Source of the DNA: Pseudoips prasinana
Lineage: Eukaryota > Arthropoda > Insecta > Lepidoptera > Nolidae
DNA: 64,000 nucleotides
Assembly (NCBI GenBank): GCA_951640165.1
Contig: OX621252.1
Coordinates: 3,008,501-3,072,500, forward strand
Direction: 5' to 3'
Shown: one piece after another, positions 30,812-43,757 of the stretch
How positions within the stretch are numbered: the first letter of the stretch is position 1
Layout of the letters: every line of letters starts with the position of its first letter
Position numbers and translations under genes: made by a program
Notes under the pieces: generated by a model
Told to the model about the DNA's origin: nothing
Seen by the model: the letters and a program-made list of their open reading frames with translations, nothing else
Database searches by the model: none

Positions 30812-30961
30812 TGTTTTGCGGAGCTGGCCACGTGGCGCGCGCTGGGCGCGACGGGCGCCGCGCTGCTGCGCGTGTGGCTCGCCGCCGCCGCGCTGCTCTA
30901 CCACTGCCTGGCGCTGGCCGTGCTGCTCGCCTACCTGCTGGCCGCGCGCCGCCGCCGGTAG
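30812..30961 (+). other. In-frame hydrophobic extension beyond the stop
   Basis: Forty-nine codons in the kinesin frame: CFAELATWRALGATGAALLR, then VWLAAAALLYHCLALAVLLA, YLLAARRRR, TAG at 30959-30961. About 28 residues form a likely membrane helix followed by four Arg. GC-rich third positions as in the coding exons. An AG at 30822-30823 would serve as an alternative acceptor giving LATWRALG directly after exon 12, in frame. Could also be chance in GC-rich 3' UTR. Confidence 0.45.
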
Positions 30962-31061
30962 CGCCCTACGTCACCACGCATGTACAGGAGGAGGGGCATC
31001 AAGGTTCGTGACGTCACATAATAGTGCAAGCGGAGGAGTTTAAGAGCTCTAGCTACCTATA

Positions 31062-32618
31062 AAACGCAAATATGTTTGTCAAATTACATATTTTAACCCC
31101 GTAATGTCAGCTAATCATTAGTTTGTATGGAAAGTTAATACTTCAATTGTGTATTTTCTATGCTACATGTTGTTCAATTCCATAGACAAGTTAAACTCTT
31201 TAATCAAGCTACTACCACTGCTCTTTAAAAAAATATTTTAAATAAAATTAATAATAGTACCAACTCCAGAAATATTATTATTCAGTGTTAATTTATCTGT
31301 AATACTTGTTGTGAACTCAACGATATATGTACTGTTTTAATTAATATTTTTTTAAATTGCAAATTATGTGACGTCGCACCATTTGAAGTATCACACTAAT
31401 GTGACCATCGGTGACAAAAACGGGAGGACATATATCCAATATCGTCTGACTTATTGTATAGATGGTCCATTACATAGCCCTGTTGATACAGAATACTTTG
31501 TAATTACTCGATGGTATAAAGTCCTGAATTAAGTACATGTTAGTGAACGTAGAGTACCTTATTGCAAAAGGTAAGGTAATGGTAAGAAGCAGCAACGAGC
31601 AGCGCCGCGCAACCACGGGTGCCTTTAATAGTTTATTTATTTATAATTAGCTTAGGGTTGTCCTTGATGATTCTGTTCTTTGGCGTCTCGCTATGCGTCT
31701 ATCCGACATTGTTAGATGTTGTATAAATGATGAAAGTGATGCTACTGTATGTGCTGACTATGTGTGTATGCTAAGTGAGATTACAGATTCGATAAAATTC
31801 CGATAACTATCGGAGTATCCGTTAATATACTTGTATTTTTTATGCCAACGTATTATAATGTTGAATTGAATAATTTATATATAATGAATTGCTACTTTTA
31901 GCAATTTAAAGTTGCTTAGCTGAAACCACGTTACTTCGTGACATTTTTAACCGACTTCAAAAGGAGGAGGTTCTCAAGTTCTTAAATAGCAGTGATTTAT
32001 AATTATTTCTCAAGAATAACGCCATCTGTTGATAGAATTTCGATATAAGTATTTATCTATCAGCCGTCTAACTGTACATGTTTTGGTAAGATGGCGATAG
32101 TGTCTTAATTTCGTCGTAAAGTAATCAAGCATCGAATGATTTGTGTAATAATTCTAGATAATTGAATAAATACGAGTCAGAAATTTGGTTTCATGTTAAA
32201 TAAAAATAATTATTAACATGTTTTTGTCGATATCAATAATAATAACGTCTTCCTTTATGCACTAGTTTTGGCTATATCCTGATTTTTAATTCTAAACCAT
32301 TTATGTTATCAACATTCTCTTTTGAAGTGAATATGCTGTATTGTCCACAATAGCATCTAAAACTGCTATATTTTCCGCTACACGTCGCTTTTGATGCCAT
32401 TGAGCAAACTTATAATTCATAAATGCGTTCTGGATTTAAAAACAGGATACACTTGAAATTTGCGACTAAAGTTAGGTGCCAGAGACGAATGAACTTACTT
32501 TTTTAAAGTTCATATTGGCCATATTAAATCTGACATATATATAATCACATTTCATATTGTGATTATGTGACATTACACACACTTACTGTTTATGTGACAT
32601 TTTATTTATTGACTAGCT
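31062..32618 (+). other. 3' flank of the kinesin gene
   Basis: AT-rich, no gene found. Candidate AATAAA-type poly(A) signals (for example AAATAAAATTAATA near 31240), none decisive. Confidence 0.45.
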
Positions 32619-32830
32619 GAACCTGCGACTTCGTCCGCGTGTTAATTAGTTTATTTTCTTTCATTTTTGTTTTTTCATAAAAAAAAGAATTTAAAAAAAT
32701 AAAAGTAGCCTAAGTTATTCCTTATTACATCAGCTATCTGCCAATAAAGGTCCCGTCAAAATCGCTCCAGCCATTTCAGAGATTAGCCGGAACAAACAGA
32801 CAGACAGACAGTATATATATTCATATACAT
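32619..32830 (+). repeat. Dispersed repeat with GACA tail
   Basis: GACTAGCTGAACCTGCGACT...GTCAAAATCGCTCCAGCCAT and CAGACAGACAGACAG; the lepidopteran 'CTTCGTCCGCGTG' element. A short relative lies at 39532-39570. Confidence 0.7.
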
Positions 32831-35800
32831 GTAGTAAAAAACGGTTATTTTAATATTACAAACAGACACTTCAATTTTATTTATTTGTATAGATATCATT
32901 GGTATTCATTGTGATTTCTTGTAGTTTCATATATTCATTGTGATTTCTTGTCGAAAAGGACGGGAGATACGATACAATAATACGATATGCCAGACTTAAA
33001 AAGGTAAGGCCATTCTGATACTGACGGGTACAATGTGTTCATTAAAAATAAATGTTCATTAATATAAATTCTCCATAATGCCTAATCTAGTTTTGAACTT
33101 AAATGTAAAATGAAAGTGTTTCTACTTACATTTCGCTAGCGAGACGCCCTCCGAATATATTGTAAGTTTGTTTGACTGTAGTCTGTGACTGAATTTTTCA
33201 TTCTCACTAGTTTTGTACTTCCGTTCCATTTCTAAAAGACACTGTTTTTATATATTTAGATTTTTTTGTATAGTTGTTTTGTCCTAGTGTGTTAGTTTGA
33301 CATCAAATTAAAGTTTGTAGTTGTTATTTATTTTTAAAATGAATGGACTTATTTGAGAGAGATAGAGATACTTAAAGACATCTGATCGATCTAACTAATA
33401 ATATATAACAAATTCCTGTGTGTATAACATATTTTGCTGACTGCAGCCACAGTATTTTGTAGTAGTTATGCTTCCATAAGCATGCCTTATCTATCAGGGA
33501 GGTACGCTCATACGCTCATACGTCGCTATACGTGCAGTCGACAATTCCTCACTGTTATAAATATTAACAACAATCGTTTTGGGTTGTCAACAATGTGAAG
33601 AATAAACTACTGTTTTATACTGTGTTATTGTGTAATAAAGCTTATATAGTCGTGTACCATGTAATCATATCGAAATGGAAGCAAATCTCGCTTTCATATC
33701 ATAATAAATCGATCTACCGACATACGCGGCTCATTAGAGGCCGAGAATACCCAGTGCAGCTATTTCACTCTGACATTATCGTTTTTAGAAGAGAATTATA
33801 GTAAACACTTCAAAATAATTTTGACGGTCATCTTGTTAGATAAATATTATGATATATTTATATAGAGTTTATATTTTTTATACGGATCCAAATAAATGAG
33901 AATGTTAAACCTATTTTATTGACCATTGCATAATGTAGCTAGAATGTTGTGAATTAATGTGTCAAGATGACCGAACCACGCTTAAGTGCATACAATGAAT
34001 TAATATTTAATAAAAACGTGCGAGTGAGACAGCTGCACCATGTATTCATAAAACTTCGCTAACACATTAGGACATCTCGTAATTCCTTAGAAACATATCG
34101 TTTTATATATATATTATAATGTCTGTATATTGTGCAATCATTAGTTATAAGTCGTACCGTTTCCGTTTCCGTCATTAGAGGACATACCCCATATTTTACA
34201 GTTAGAGACACTCTAAAATCTTGTAGACAATAGAATATATTACTCACCTGGGTTGCCAGACATAAAATGTCTATAAACATTTATACGTTCGTCAGAGATA
34301 AATGAATGTAGGACCATATCGACTTCGACCAAAAAATGTTATAATGTATTTTTAAACTTGAAGTTGGTTCCCGGATTATTGAATTTGGTTCGTTTTAATT
34401 TTTATGTATTGACTAAATGCCTTATTAACATTGTAGAAGAACCATTTAGGAAACTAAAGTTCCTAACAAATCACCCAATGCAGCGGCGTGTAAAACTACC
34501 ATATACCCTAACGGGTCGCTACACATTGCTGATTACTCTAATATCAATTCTTATTTTTATTCATCCAAACCACAGAAATTTTGAATGCGAATTAATATTC
34601 TAAACAGTATTTTTAAAGATATCTGGAATAGTATACGCCAAGATTCGATATGAATGGCAGATAATAGCGAATGGATAGCGTTGTGATTTCACAATGTTTC
34701 ACATTTGACATTAATGACATCTGTCATTAATATTGACGTTAATGTGAAGCGCCCCTAGCGACATTCCATGGCGGTTTTAGATGCCATTGTTTGATTTTAT
34801 TTTATATATATATATAAATAAAAATAATGAATACTAAACGTAGTTAGAATTCGTAGGATAAATAGTGTCTCTATATGTAAGAATCACATGTATAATGCAC
34901 CCAATAGAATAGATGTATTGTCTATTTTTTCACGTGGCGAGTTCCGATATCGTAAAACGTTTCGTTCGTGTAGGACGAACGTAATAGCGTAATTTAGTGT
35001 TTTAATATTGTACTGAGCGTATGATTTATGTTATTTTAGTTAGTTTACTAACGTGCACAATTTTTAGTTTTATTTTGACAAATAGTTTAGACAAAGGTAT
35101 TTTTTTTATGGTGAAGTCTACGTTATAGGTGTATTAGAAATGAATTAAACATAGTTTAAAAGTTTATAACTTCAATTATTATTTTTAAATTATTACAAAA
35201 TTTATTAGTTATGTGTTATATTTGAATGTGATATAGAAATGTATATTAAAAATTTCTGTAGTTGTTTTTTGCATAAAATTCAATGACAATACTAATAATT
35301 ATAAAAAAAAATCTTCATATTTTCTGGAAAGACAACATTGATGAAATATATTGTAGTAGTCAGATGCATTTTTAGCTATATACTTTAGCGCAATACATAG
35401 ATACAAAATATGTACCTTAGTATTTTAATCAATTGTTACAGGTAAAATATGATATGTACATTACGCAATTGAAAATTCACATTGTTTTATACAATTTTGT
35501 GTAGTTTTTATGACGTTAAGTGTTATTTTCTACATGATCACCACATTTAGTTTCAATTTCTTGAGTACATTACATTTTTCAGGTTGTGATTACATTTTTT
35601 AATTTAAGTTATTTATGATACCAATTTTATTTTATAAAAGAAAAAGATGCATGTCATCGCTCAAAAAATAAACTCTTGAAATAAAGTATTGACTACTTTG
35701 TCTTTTTAATTAGGGTTACATCTATAAGTGAGCGAAGCCGACAAGCTTGCAAAGTATCAATTTAATATTTATGTATAGTTGACTTTTTTGTCACCTTCCC

Positions 35801-35900
35801 AATTTAAGAATATTGATATATTTGTGAAAAATATTTCATTATTTTAGTATCACTCAGTACAAAAATATTGTAATATGGCATTCCTATCCTCATTCAAACA
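32831..35900. other. AT-rich intergenic DNA
   Basis: No supported gene. Small frames (33595-33801, 34358-34603 and others) lack family features and are taken as chance. Confidence 0.5.
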
Positions 35901-36245
35901 TACTCGCTTCACTGCTGTATAAAGTCCCCGCTCGAAGATCTCCACAAATGCTGGCCTTGCAGCAGTTTCCAGCGCCCCTCTCAAGATCATCGGTCCATCT
36001 TGGGTGCCTGCCCATGATGTAAAAAATTATAAAATGCTCAAAGGTATTCCTGTATAAGATTAGCTAGATTTTTTAGACATTAGCTATAACAATAAAATGT
36101 TCTAGCTAATGCTGAGATGGTGCCATTTCAGGCTTGCACGGACAACTAGTGTCTGTTTTTTATTTTTATTTGTCATTATGTTATTTTATATTTTTGTTGT
36201 CTGTGCATTATTCTGAATAAATGTTTTTCTTTCTTTCTTTCTTTC
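35901..36245 (+). repeat. LINE 3'-end fragment with TTTC tail
   Basis: GTATAAAGTCCCCGCTCGAA...CCTCTCAAGATCATCGGTCC, then a low-GC 3' end with GAATAAATGTTTTTC and CTTTCTTTCTTTC. LINE identity inferred from the layout. Confidence 0.45.
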
Positions 36246-36354
36246 TATAACATTTATTTGTAATTTATTTGTTCTTGTACATAGTTTTATAAGTTGATAC
36301 TTTGAGCACGCTTGTAACATTTCGCTTACTCATTAGATGTCACCGCACTATACA

Positions 36355-36955
36355 GGCTAGCCGAGGCGTTGACGTTCAAATGCAAAATTTAGATACTTTA
36401 TGATGAGGAGTATCCAAATCACCCCCATGTATGTTCTACGATTTTACGTAGTTCTCGAGATAGAATTTTTTAAATAATTTTATTCGTCAATTTCACTTAA
36501 CATCGGTTTTCGTTTTTTTTTCTTGTTCTGTTGCACATCTCTGGTTCAGTTTTTTTTGTGATAACTAATTAGCATAGTTTAACCTAACACCCTAAAAAGT
36601 ATGGTTTTTCTAATCATTGCAGAACTGACTTAGAATTTATTCGAAAGTTTAAAATTAAGGTTTGCGCTCAAGACTAAAACGTTCAATCGTAGAATACATA
36701 CACCACCATTGACCTCTTTCCGGTCGTGTCGCTAGTCGTCCCATCGGATCATGAGAGTGATGGAATAGAAAGTGCCCCTGTGTTTGCGCACACACTTGTG
36801 CACTATAATATGTCCTGCGCAATTGGCTAATCTCCATTGAGACAGGCCGCCGTGGTTGAAATTCGGCCGGGAGGACATCACATAGGGGTGATTCAGATAT
36901 TCCTCATCATAAAGTATCTGAATTTTGCGTTTAAACGTCAACTCCTAGGCCAGTC
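36355..36955. mobile_element. 600-bp TIR element
   Basis: Left end 36355-36430 (AGGCTAGCCGAGGCGTTGAC...TAGATACTTTATGATGAGGA) and right end 36880-36955 in reverse complement (TCCTCATCATAAAGTATCTG...CGTCAACTCCTAGGCCAGTC), about 75 bp at roughly 80% identity. Carries the CGGTCGTGTCGCTAGTCGTC repeat at 36720-36840. Confidence 0.78.
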
Positions 36956-39590
36956 TAATAAACAGCTTTAACTTGAGCCCTACAGTGCGGATATTTTTGG
37001 AATTCTCTTGATGCAATATTTCCTTCATAGTAATAGAAATTCCAGTTCGCTAGGAATGCCCATTTGAAGGTTTATCTAAATAGTACTCGTATAATATTAT
37101 TTCCTCGCGACGGTATCGCTTCTGTGAGCTTTCCATCTAACAGAAAGCCATTACGCATGCGTACTAGCCTATCGTGAGCGGCCTAATATATCATCTTATT
37201 ATTGGTATGAAAAAAATGGCAGTCATATTAATGATAAATTTATTGGACTGCAGTTATATTTCTTTTTGATTGACTACCATATTAGTTAAAGTTTGTTAAG
37301 AATTTGAACCTGCATCTTGACGGTGTTCTTTAATTATTGATTATTCTCAAAATTACATTTAAAAGACGCCTAACTTTAATTTGAAAAGGATCATATATAA
37401 TGATGATAAGATATAATGAAATCTGCCGATCAGTTACTTTTAATTCATATAGGGTTTTTAAGACATTGGTTTTGTTATACTTTGACGCATTTTCTTTACA
37501 AGACATGTTAAACTTACCGGTGTATACATGATCCGTAGGTATAAATGAAACTGGAAAAAGTCGCTAAATATATTCATAGTTTAGCAGCTAAATAATTAAT
37601 TTAAATAAATTTTATTATTTATTGTTTTCGTAAACTTTGTGTTAACCTGTTGAATTGTCTCGACTTTGTGTAATAATATTAGTTGACATATTTTAAAAAG
37701 TATGTAAATTATTTTCTCATGTTCTATGCTTTAATTTGCGAAAAAATAAAACTGAAAAAAAAAATTATATATCGGCTTAATAGCCAACCCCAAAGTAGAA
37801 CTATTGGCCTTGTAGATAGACGTAAATTATAATAATAGTTATGTATTAATCTGAATGTTAACAAATGTTGGTGTTATGATGTGCATTGAAAAGATATTAT
37901 AACATTATTTTTAGTACAAATTATTTTTTTTTGTTTAAGATTTCTCTAGAACTTCTGTTGGAGGGAGTGAGACTATCTACTGTTCTGTCGATAGAAATAG
38001 TGAGGCTCTAACGAGTTATTTGAATTCAATGTCATTTTGTTAAGTTATCACTTTCCAATATTATTTGTCATTATTTTCAGTTCTTTTAAGTTTACTCATC
38101 GACCAACCTTATCTGTGTGTGTGTCTTTATGTTTAAAATGATCAACATCTCTTCATTATATGTAATTATTCTGATGGCATCAGCAAGTATCCGTAATTGT
38201 ACGTTGAAGATATTATTGAAGCGTTATGTTTTTATTAAGGCCCATACTTCAAGGCGCAGCCACCTCGCACGGTCATTTATATGTGTGACATGCTACAAAA
38301 ATATTGTACGCAATTTCGAATAATGTGTGTCGGTGATCTTGTGAGTTTTATATAGAAATAATTATATTCAGTACAAGTTTTCATTGTGATATTTTTTTGT
38401 AATGAACTATAAATATGGGAAAAAAAGGTATTCCTATTTATTTTTGATGGATGAAAAACATAAGAGTGAAAACATCCGGTGAAGTTTTTGAAATATTAAT
38501 CTCACAAAATGATCGAAGGGCATTCTTCGCAAGTACGATAGTATTTTTATATTTTATAAAACATCTAAATGCGTGAGCGAGACAGCTAAGCGCTCAATAC
38601 TAGGCCTTAATATTCTCGATGTAATACCGATGGTTTCGAACAATTTATGTTGGTTGGTAGGTAAACAATTTCTTAACACTTTTAAATAAACAATAGGTAT
38701 TAGACACCAAATCTTTTTATGTTTCAATTCATTCGTAAGCTAGAAAATAAAATGTATAAATCAATTATTTATTTATTTGATAGTGATAAGCGAAGAATTT
38801 ATTAAATATTAATAAATGAGATTGTCCATTGATATTTTAATACACCACCATGATTATAAGGCCTTGTAACGACAAAATTAAAAAAAAAGCGTATCCATAG
38901 ATAGCACATATAATATTCGAATTATCGATAATTTTATCGATTTTTAGATTGATGTGCCTATCCACATCGTTAGAATATTTTGCGCATAAATACATATTAT
39001 AAATATTGTAAGTTTTAAAAGTAAAATTCAATAAAAATGTATAACTATTGTTATATTATGTATGAATGAATGAATATGGCGGCTTATTATATTACTGTTA
39101 GAATTATACATTTAACGCTTTCGCAGCCACGTTATGTACCTGCTAGTCGGGCTTTGGGCATATAGCTACGTATAGACACGACTCGAGAGGCATTGTGGGC
39201 ATGCCAAGGAACTATCGCTCAACGCACTTGGCAGGTATACTGGCCACCGAAAGTGAAAAAGTAGCATTTTTGTATGACAAAATAAACAGTGTCGATTTTT
39301 AATAAGATTCTAAACGTGGTACGGTTAATAAGTCGTCATATTTAATATAATGGTGTTGTTACACATTGTGGGCATATTTTAAAATGTAGCATGTTATGGT
39401 GAATTATCAAACTGAGAGAATTAATGAAACTGAATGTTTACCAGCATAATGTAACTAATAAATTAGTTTTGTTAAGAGGAAACAATTAAAATGCGAAATG
39501 TTTTACAGAATTGGTGTTTTATTTTGAACAGAATGTAGCTGCTCGCCCCGGCTTCGCACGGTTATTAAACAAACATTGTAAATGTTATAT
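36956..39590. other. AT-rich intergenic DNA
   Basis: Nothing gene-like. Frames at 38117-38323 and 38837-39031 are short and featureless. Confidence 0.5.
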
Positions 39591-40235
39591 TTTTTTTACA
39601 CACACACACACACTCCCATACATACATACTTTATCATTTTTGCGTGGGGTCATTAAAAAGAGAAACATGTTTAGGTATTTTTACTATTATAAATATAATA
39701 ATATATAATTATTATTAAATTTTTATTATGTATAAAGGCGTTTACTATATACTTTACTTTCTCTGCTCCTGAATATTTATTTATTGAGTCAGAGCTTCCC
39801 TGTTAACGATATTTGATGTTAATTTATTTTGTGCCAGCAAAATAAATTGATTTTCAGGACCACGATAAATCAACATACAACAACAAATTTTTCTAAGCCG
39901 TTAAGTGGCAAATATGTAAAATGCGTGAATTACTGACTTACCGCTATAACGCTTAGTTTTTGAATGCTTACTTGATCCGCAAATCATTTTACTTTATGAG
40001 ATACGGTTGCAGCGGCAAATTAAAATGGCTCTTATTGTTTGGTTGATACGATCGGGTTTCTAATACATTTACATTTTACCCACAGGATAGTGGTTTACTA
40101 CGAAAGTTTTGTGCCGACTGGTCAAGGCCGAAAAGGTTTGAGTGTTTTTCCTGTATTATGGTATGAAGGGTTGTTTGGACGCTACTAAGCCGAAATTATA
40201 AGTGCATACTACCATTTTTTTATTTTTCATGGAGA
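39591..40235. other. AT-rich DNA with CA repeat
   Basis: CA microsatellite at 39599-39614; otherwise nothing recognised. It may belong to the remnant that follows. Confidence 0.4.
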
Positions 40236-40842
40236 TAAAAAAAAAATCTTACTGTGGGTTAACAATTGTTCATCACAGAACGAAAATTGGACATTTTTTC
40301 TTTCTTAATTTACGTTGTGAATTCAAATGACATCAACGCCGATAAGATTGTTATAAAATATTTCGAACCAAGCCACACCTTTATGTCAGCCGACAGTTTC
40401 CATTATAGGGTAGAGTTGTCGATGAAGCGCATGAAAAACAAAATTTATGACTTTTCAGATTTTTCTCAGGCAGTTAGCACTGCAGAAAAAAACGTAAAAC
40501 CTAAAGAAATGACTACAAGATTTTTATGACTGGGAAGATTACACGACACAGTATAAACTATCTCGAATTAAACCGATATCAATCAAATATATCAATGAAA
40601 TGGTCGAAGTAGAAGTCAATAGAGGCAGTTTTAATTACCATACAGAACTGGATTCAATAAAGACCCTATCACTGGCAATAAAATCTTGAAAACCCAAATT
40701 TTGCCACCACTAAAGAAGAAAACTGCAATGAAAGGCATTTCTAAAAGCAAAAAAGAAAATATTTTGAAATCTTATCAAAATATTATACCTCAAAACAGAA
40801 TGTCCTTTTGGAGAGAATTCCCTACTTTTGACTAGATTAATT
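40236..40842 (+). pseudogene. Remnant of an insect transposon-type protein (DUF7869-like)
   Basis: Homology moves through three frames. About 40255-40290: NNCSSQNENWTFF; 40266-40529: VVNSNDINADKIVIKYFEPS and HTFMSADSFHYRVELSMKRM; 40519-40690: QDFYDWEDYTTQYKLSRIKP; about 40690-40840: GISKSKKENILKSYQNIIPQ, NRMSFWREFPTF. This order, with the CDNCxxQNKNW, HTFMSADSFHH and final FW...P motifs, recalls the abundant DUF7869-type proteins of insect mobile elements; the name is from memory. At least two frameshifts, so dead. Confidence 0.6.
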
Positions 40843-41639
40843 TCATAGAATCCGTTTTTTCTTCAAATATTTTCTTATGCCATTATAAATTTGAATAATA
40901 AAAGACTTCATAAATATACTTTGATCGTTTTTATTTTCTTAAATAATACATATTTTATTCGATACAAAATACATACTTTTTTGTATATGTACATGTAGGA
41001 GAAAAGCTAACGAAAAAGCGGTAACTCAAATTTTAATTGTATAATTACTAAGCGGTGAAGCAGTATCTCATGAAAAAGGTATATCCATATACATTTTTGA
41101 TATTTTAACTATTGTAGTAACAAATAGATCCAATATAATATATAAATACTATTTAATAAGCAAAACAGTCATAATACAAAGTAAAAAAAAGGATTTTTTA
41201 CAAAACTTCAATTATATCTCGAAACTCGATTTCATTAAGATACCGCTTTTGCGCTTAGTTGGGCAGTACCTATATTCTTACGTATATCATGTGAGACAAG
41301 GAGTCATGAACAGTGAGTTGTCAACGCTGTTTATCACATAAGATTTGAGTTTGCTATCGGCAGGAAATTTAGGCTGAATTTCATAAATACAGTAATTGTT
41401 ATAAGCTTCGGCAAGTTTTTGAGGATTTGTTTCAATTTTATTTTCTAATTTAATTGAATTAATATAACATTTAGGTATATTGTACTTTGTACGGTTTATG
41501 ATCTGCCACGTCGTTTTGGATTCATTTTTAGAATTTTTTTTATGTTAAAATTATTTTGTGCCGTTTGTGTTAGGTGAATAATTTTCTTATATATCATATA
41601 TAAGATATATATCATATATAATAATGAAATGAAATAATG
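40843..41639. other. AT-rich DNA after the remnant
   Basis: No gene seen. The phrase GATACCGCTTTTGCGCTTAG near 41243 resembles ACCGCTATAACGCTTAG near 39942, possibly edges of one element. Confidence 0.35.
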
Positions 41640-41710
41640 AAATTTATTCAGCACTTGGGTATTAACATATACTTGTACTTGTCAAGGTCACAATGGAGTA
41701 CATAAACATA
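41640..41710. repeat. Dispersed repeat, copy 2 (first at 9580)
   Basis: TTGGGTATTAACATATACTT...CACAATGGAGTACATAAACA, same order and strand as 9590-9650. Confidence 0.5.
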
Positions 41711-41879
41711 GTCGAATACAGTATAATAATTACAAAAATATAATTAGTCTAAAAAAATTAATCTATTATTTTGAAATTTAGTTGTACAATATTAAAATTA
41801 AAGAATTGAAGGCAATGAGCATTTGGCTATTGCAGAAGGCTCTTAACCAGTAGCTTAAATAAAACGATTAATACCCGAG

Positions 41880-42125
41880 GCCACCCTTTTGGGGTTCGGG
41901 CCACAGCTCAGGGGGCCGCTGAAGCAAAAGGACGGAATTCTAAGAGAGGGTGTGATCAGTTGCACAGGATCACCGATGACGTGTTAAGGGGCCAAAGCGA
42001 TCTTCGCCGCTGAGGAGCCTACCCTAGCTAACCTGCGGCTTTCTCTAGCTACCTAGGTGGACGACCCGGAGAAGAAAGCCACAAAGAAACTCCGGGCTTG
42101 CTTTTTTCGTCTTCTTTTGCTTTTT
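41880..42125. repeat. GC-rich unclassified retroposon-like segment
   Basis: GGCCACCCTTTTGGGGTTCG...GAAAGCCACAAAGAAACTCC, much higher GC than its surroundings and ending in a T-rich run. Looks like an inserted repeat; family not recognised. Confidence 0.4.
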
Positions 42126-42600
42126 GTTTTCGTTCTTTTTTTTTAAATCAAGTATTTTCTTACATTGTGATGGGCGTTATGTAGTCTAATGCACGCACAG
42201 AACCGTTGTCATCTAATCAAAAACTTGTGAGATAATAAACAATAACATTAAATTTCACTCAAGCAATTAGAATAACCTCTTGCTAGATGAGAAAACGGTG
42301 GGTACATCCGCGTACATTTACAAAATTAACAAGTCACACGAAGTCAACCAGAGGCAAGACGAGACTGTATGAAAAAATAAAATATTATGAGTACCCCAAC
42401 AGCAGTTCGACCAGTTACCGCAAGCAGCACCCGTTCACGAGTATGACGTGAGGGCCAGTCATCGCCTCCCTCGCCATATTAGAGGGAAGGAAACGACCCG
42501 ACCCACAACGCCACCGCAAGCATTAACATACAATGGGAGCATGACGAACTTACAACGGGTAGTTCATATTGAAGTCGTTAACAGCCTTCGGCCGAACAGC
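42126..42600. other. No gene seen
   Basis: Mixed-GC sequence with ACGACCCGACCCACAACG-type phrases at 42490-42510; nothing supported. Confidence 0.35.
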
Positions 42601-42602
42601 GT

Positions 42603-43185
42603 TTGACATGTTCATATTCATATTCATATTCATTTATTTTTCATAAACATGGGTTAGGTTTACAGTTGTACAGTAATTGTGATGTACGCCATGTTTTACC
42701 TATGGCGTATGAAAATTAGTAGGTAATTTAATAATAACATAATATACTAAATAATAATATAACATTTCTAAATTATAATTTAACATTAAAATAAGAATAT
42801 TAAAACAATATGTCAACATTATCCGAATACAGCGAAACCTGCCAATAACAGTTACACTTGAAATTAAAATAAAAAAAATGTCAGTAAGAATTAAAATTAA
42901 ATTGAAGAAAAAAAAATATACATAATTATATTCAAAGAATGTCAACCTGTTTTAATATAATTTATCATTTAAAAATTCATTTGTGTCATAGTACGCTTTT
43001 CTTGCCAGAAAACCATTGAGTGTATTTTTAAACTGATTTTTGTTGTTTATGGTTCTTATGGTTAGCGGAATTTTATTATACAGTTCCACAAACTTATCTG
43101 ACCCGCTGGCAGCGTCGCTGTTATCGCATTTAGTGTTGCTAGTAACAATTTTTTGCAATAAATTGGGTAAAAATAATATGCACAT
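42603..43185 (-). mobile_element. CR1/Jockey-like LINE, 3' end only
   Basis: Frame 43185-42952 ends KFVELYNKIPLTIRTINNKN, FLARKAYYDTNEFLNDKLY stop: the conserved C-terminus of this LINE group (compare ILMKKAYYTLNDYLNDK in the LINE B frame). The 3' UTR ends in a GAATAT repeat at 42610-42635. Confidence 0.75.
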
Positions 43186-43221
43186 TGTAACGTAAATGTT
43201 TTCAAATGTAATTACAAATCT

Positions 43222-43640
43222 TTATATTTTTATACAATAATTATGATCCTTTACATAAAATGTATGCTGAGTCTTCTCTAACGGAGATACTCCGGGTATT
43301 ATTATGTCACCGGAATGGTTTAATTCAGAAGTCATTTCATCATCATCATTATCGGAATCACTGCTTTCACTTTCACTATCACTACCTAAATGAATGATGA
43401 AAGGCCCTTCTAAGTATCCATCCCTTTTTCGATACACATTTTCAATGTTTTTTTACATGATTGCAATGCTTTTGCCATTAATTGACTGTTATTTTATCAT
43501 AAGCGTGTGCAATCAATGATAGGATTTCAGAATTCGATCTACCAATATTCTGATCTGCTATAAATTTTTGCATCTGCTTGCTCTTTTTTCTTTCACAAGT
43601 TTTCTTACAAATCGCTCCCGGACATCTACAAAGGAAATAG
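43222..43640 (-). pseudogene. Unrecognised coding remnant with acidic Ser stretch
   Basis: Upstream piece RCPGAICKKTCERKKSKQMQ...GRSNSEILSLIAHAYDKI, then (frame 43437-43222) KRDGYLEGPFIIHLG, SDSESESSDSDNDDDE, HSGDIIIPGVSPLE. A stop or frameshift separates them near 43440-43480. Looks like decayed protein-coding sequence; no family recognised. Confidence 0.35.
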
Positions 43641-43757
43641 CAAAAATGAAATAAATAATGAATATTTTAAAATATGTATTTTTAATTTAAAGTGCGAGGG
43701 GGAGTTTTGTATTTATTCAGAAGGCGTGGCGAGGCGTGTCTTACAGGTTATATTTTT

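Noticed and set aside
30766..31043. Plus-strand frames of 81 and 91 codons over the last kinesin exon
   Set aside because: Other reading frames of the GC-rich exon and its extension; only the kinesin frame has a sensible protein.
33595..39031. Several 60-80 codon frames in AT-rich DNA
   Set aside because: No motif, no codon bias, no splice context and no repetition elsewhere; expected by chance.
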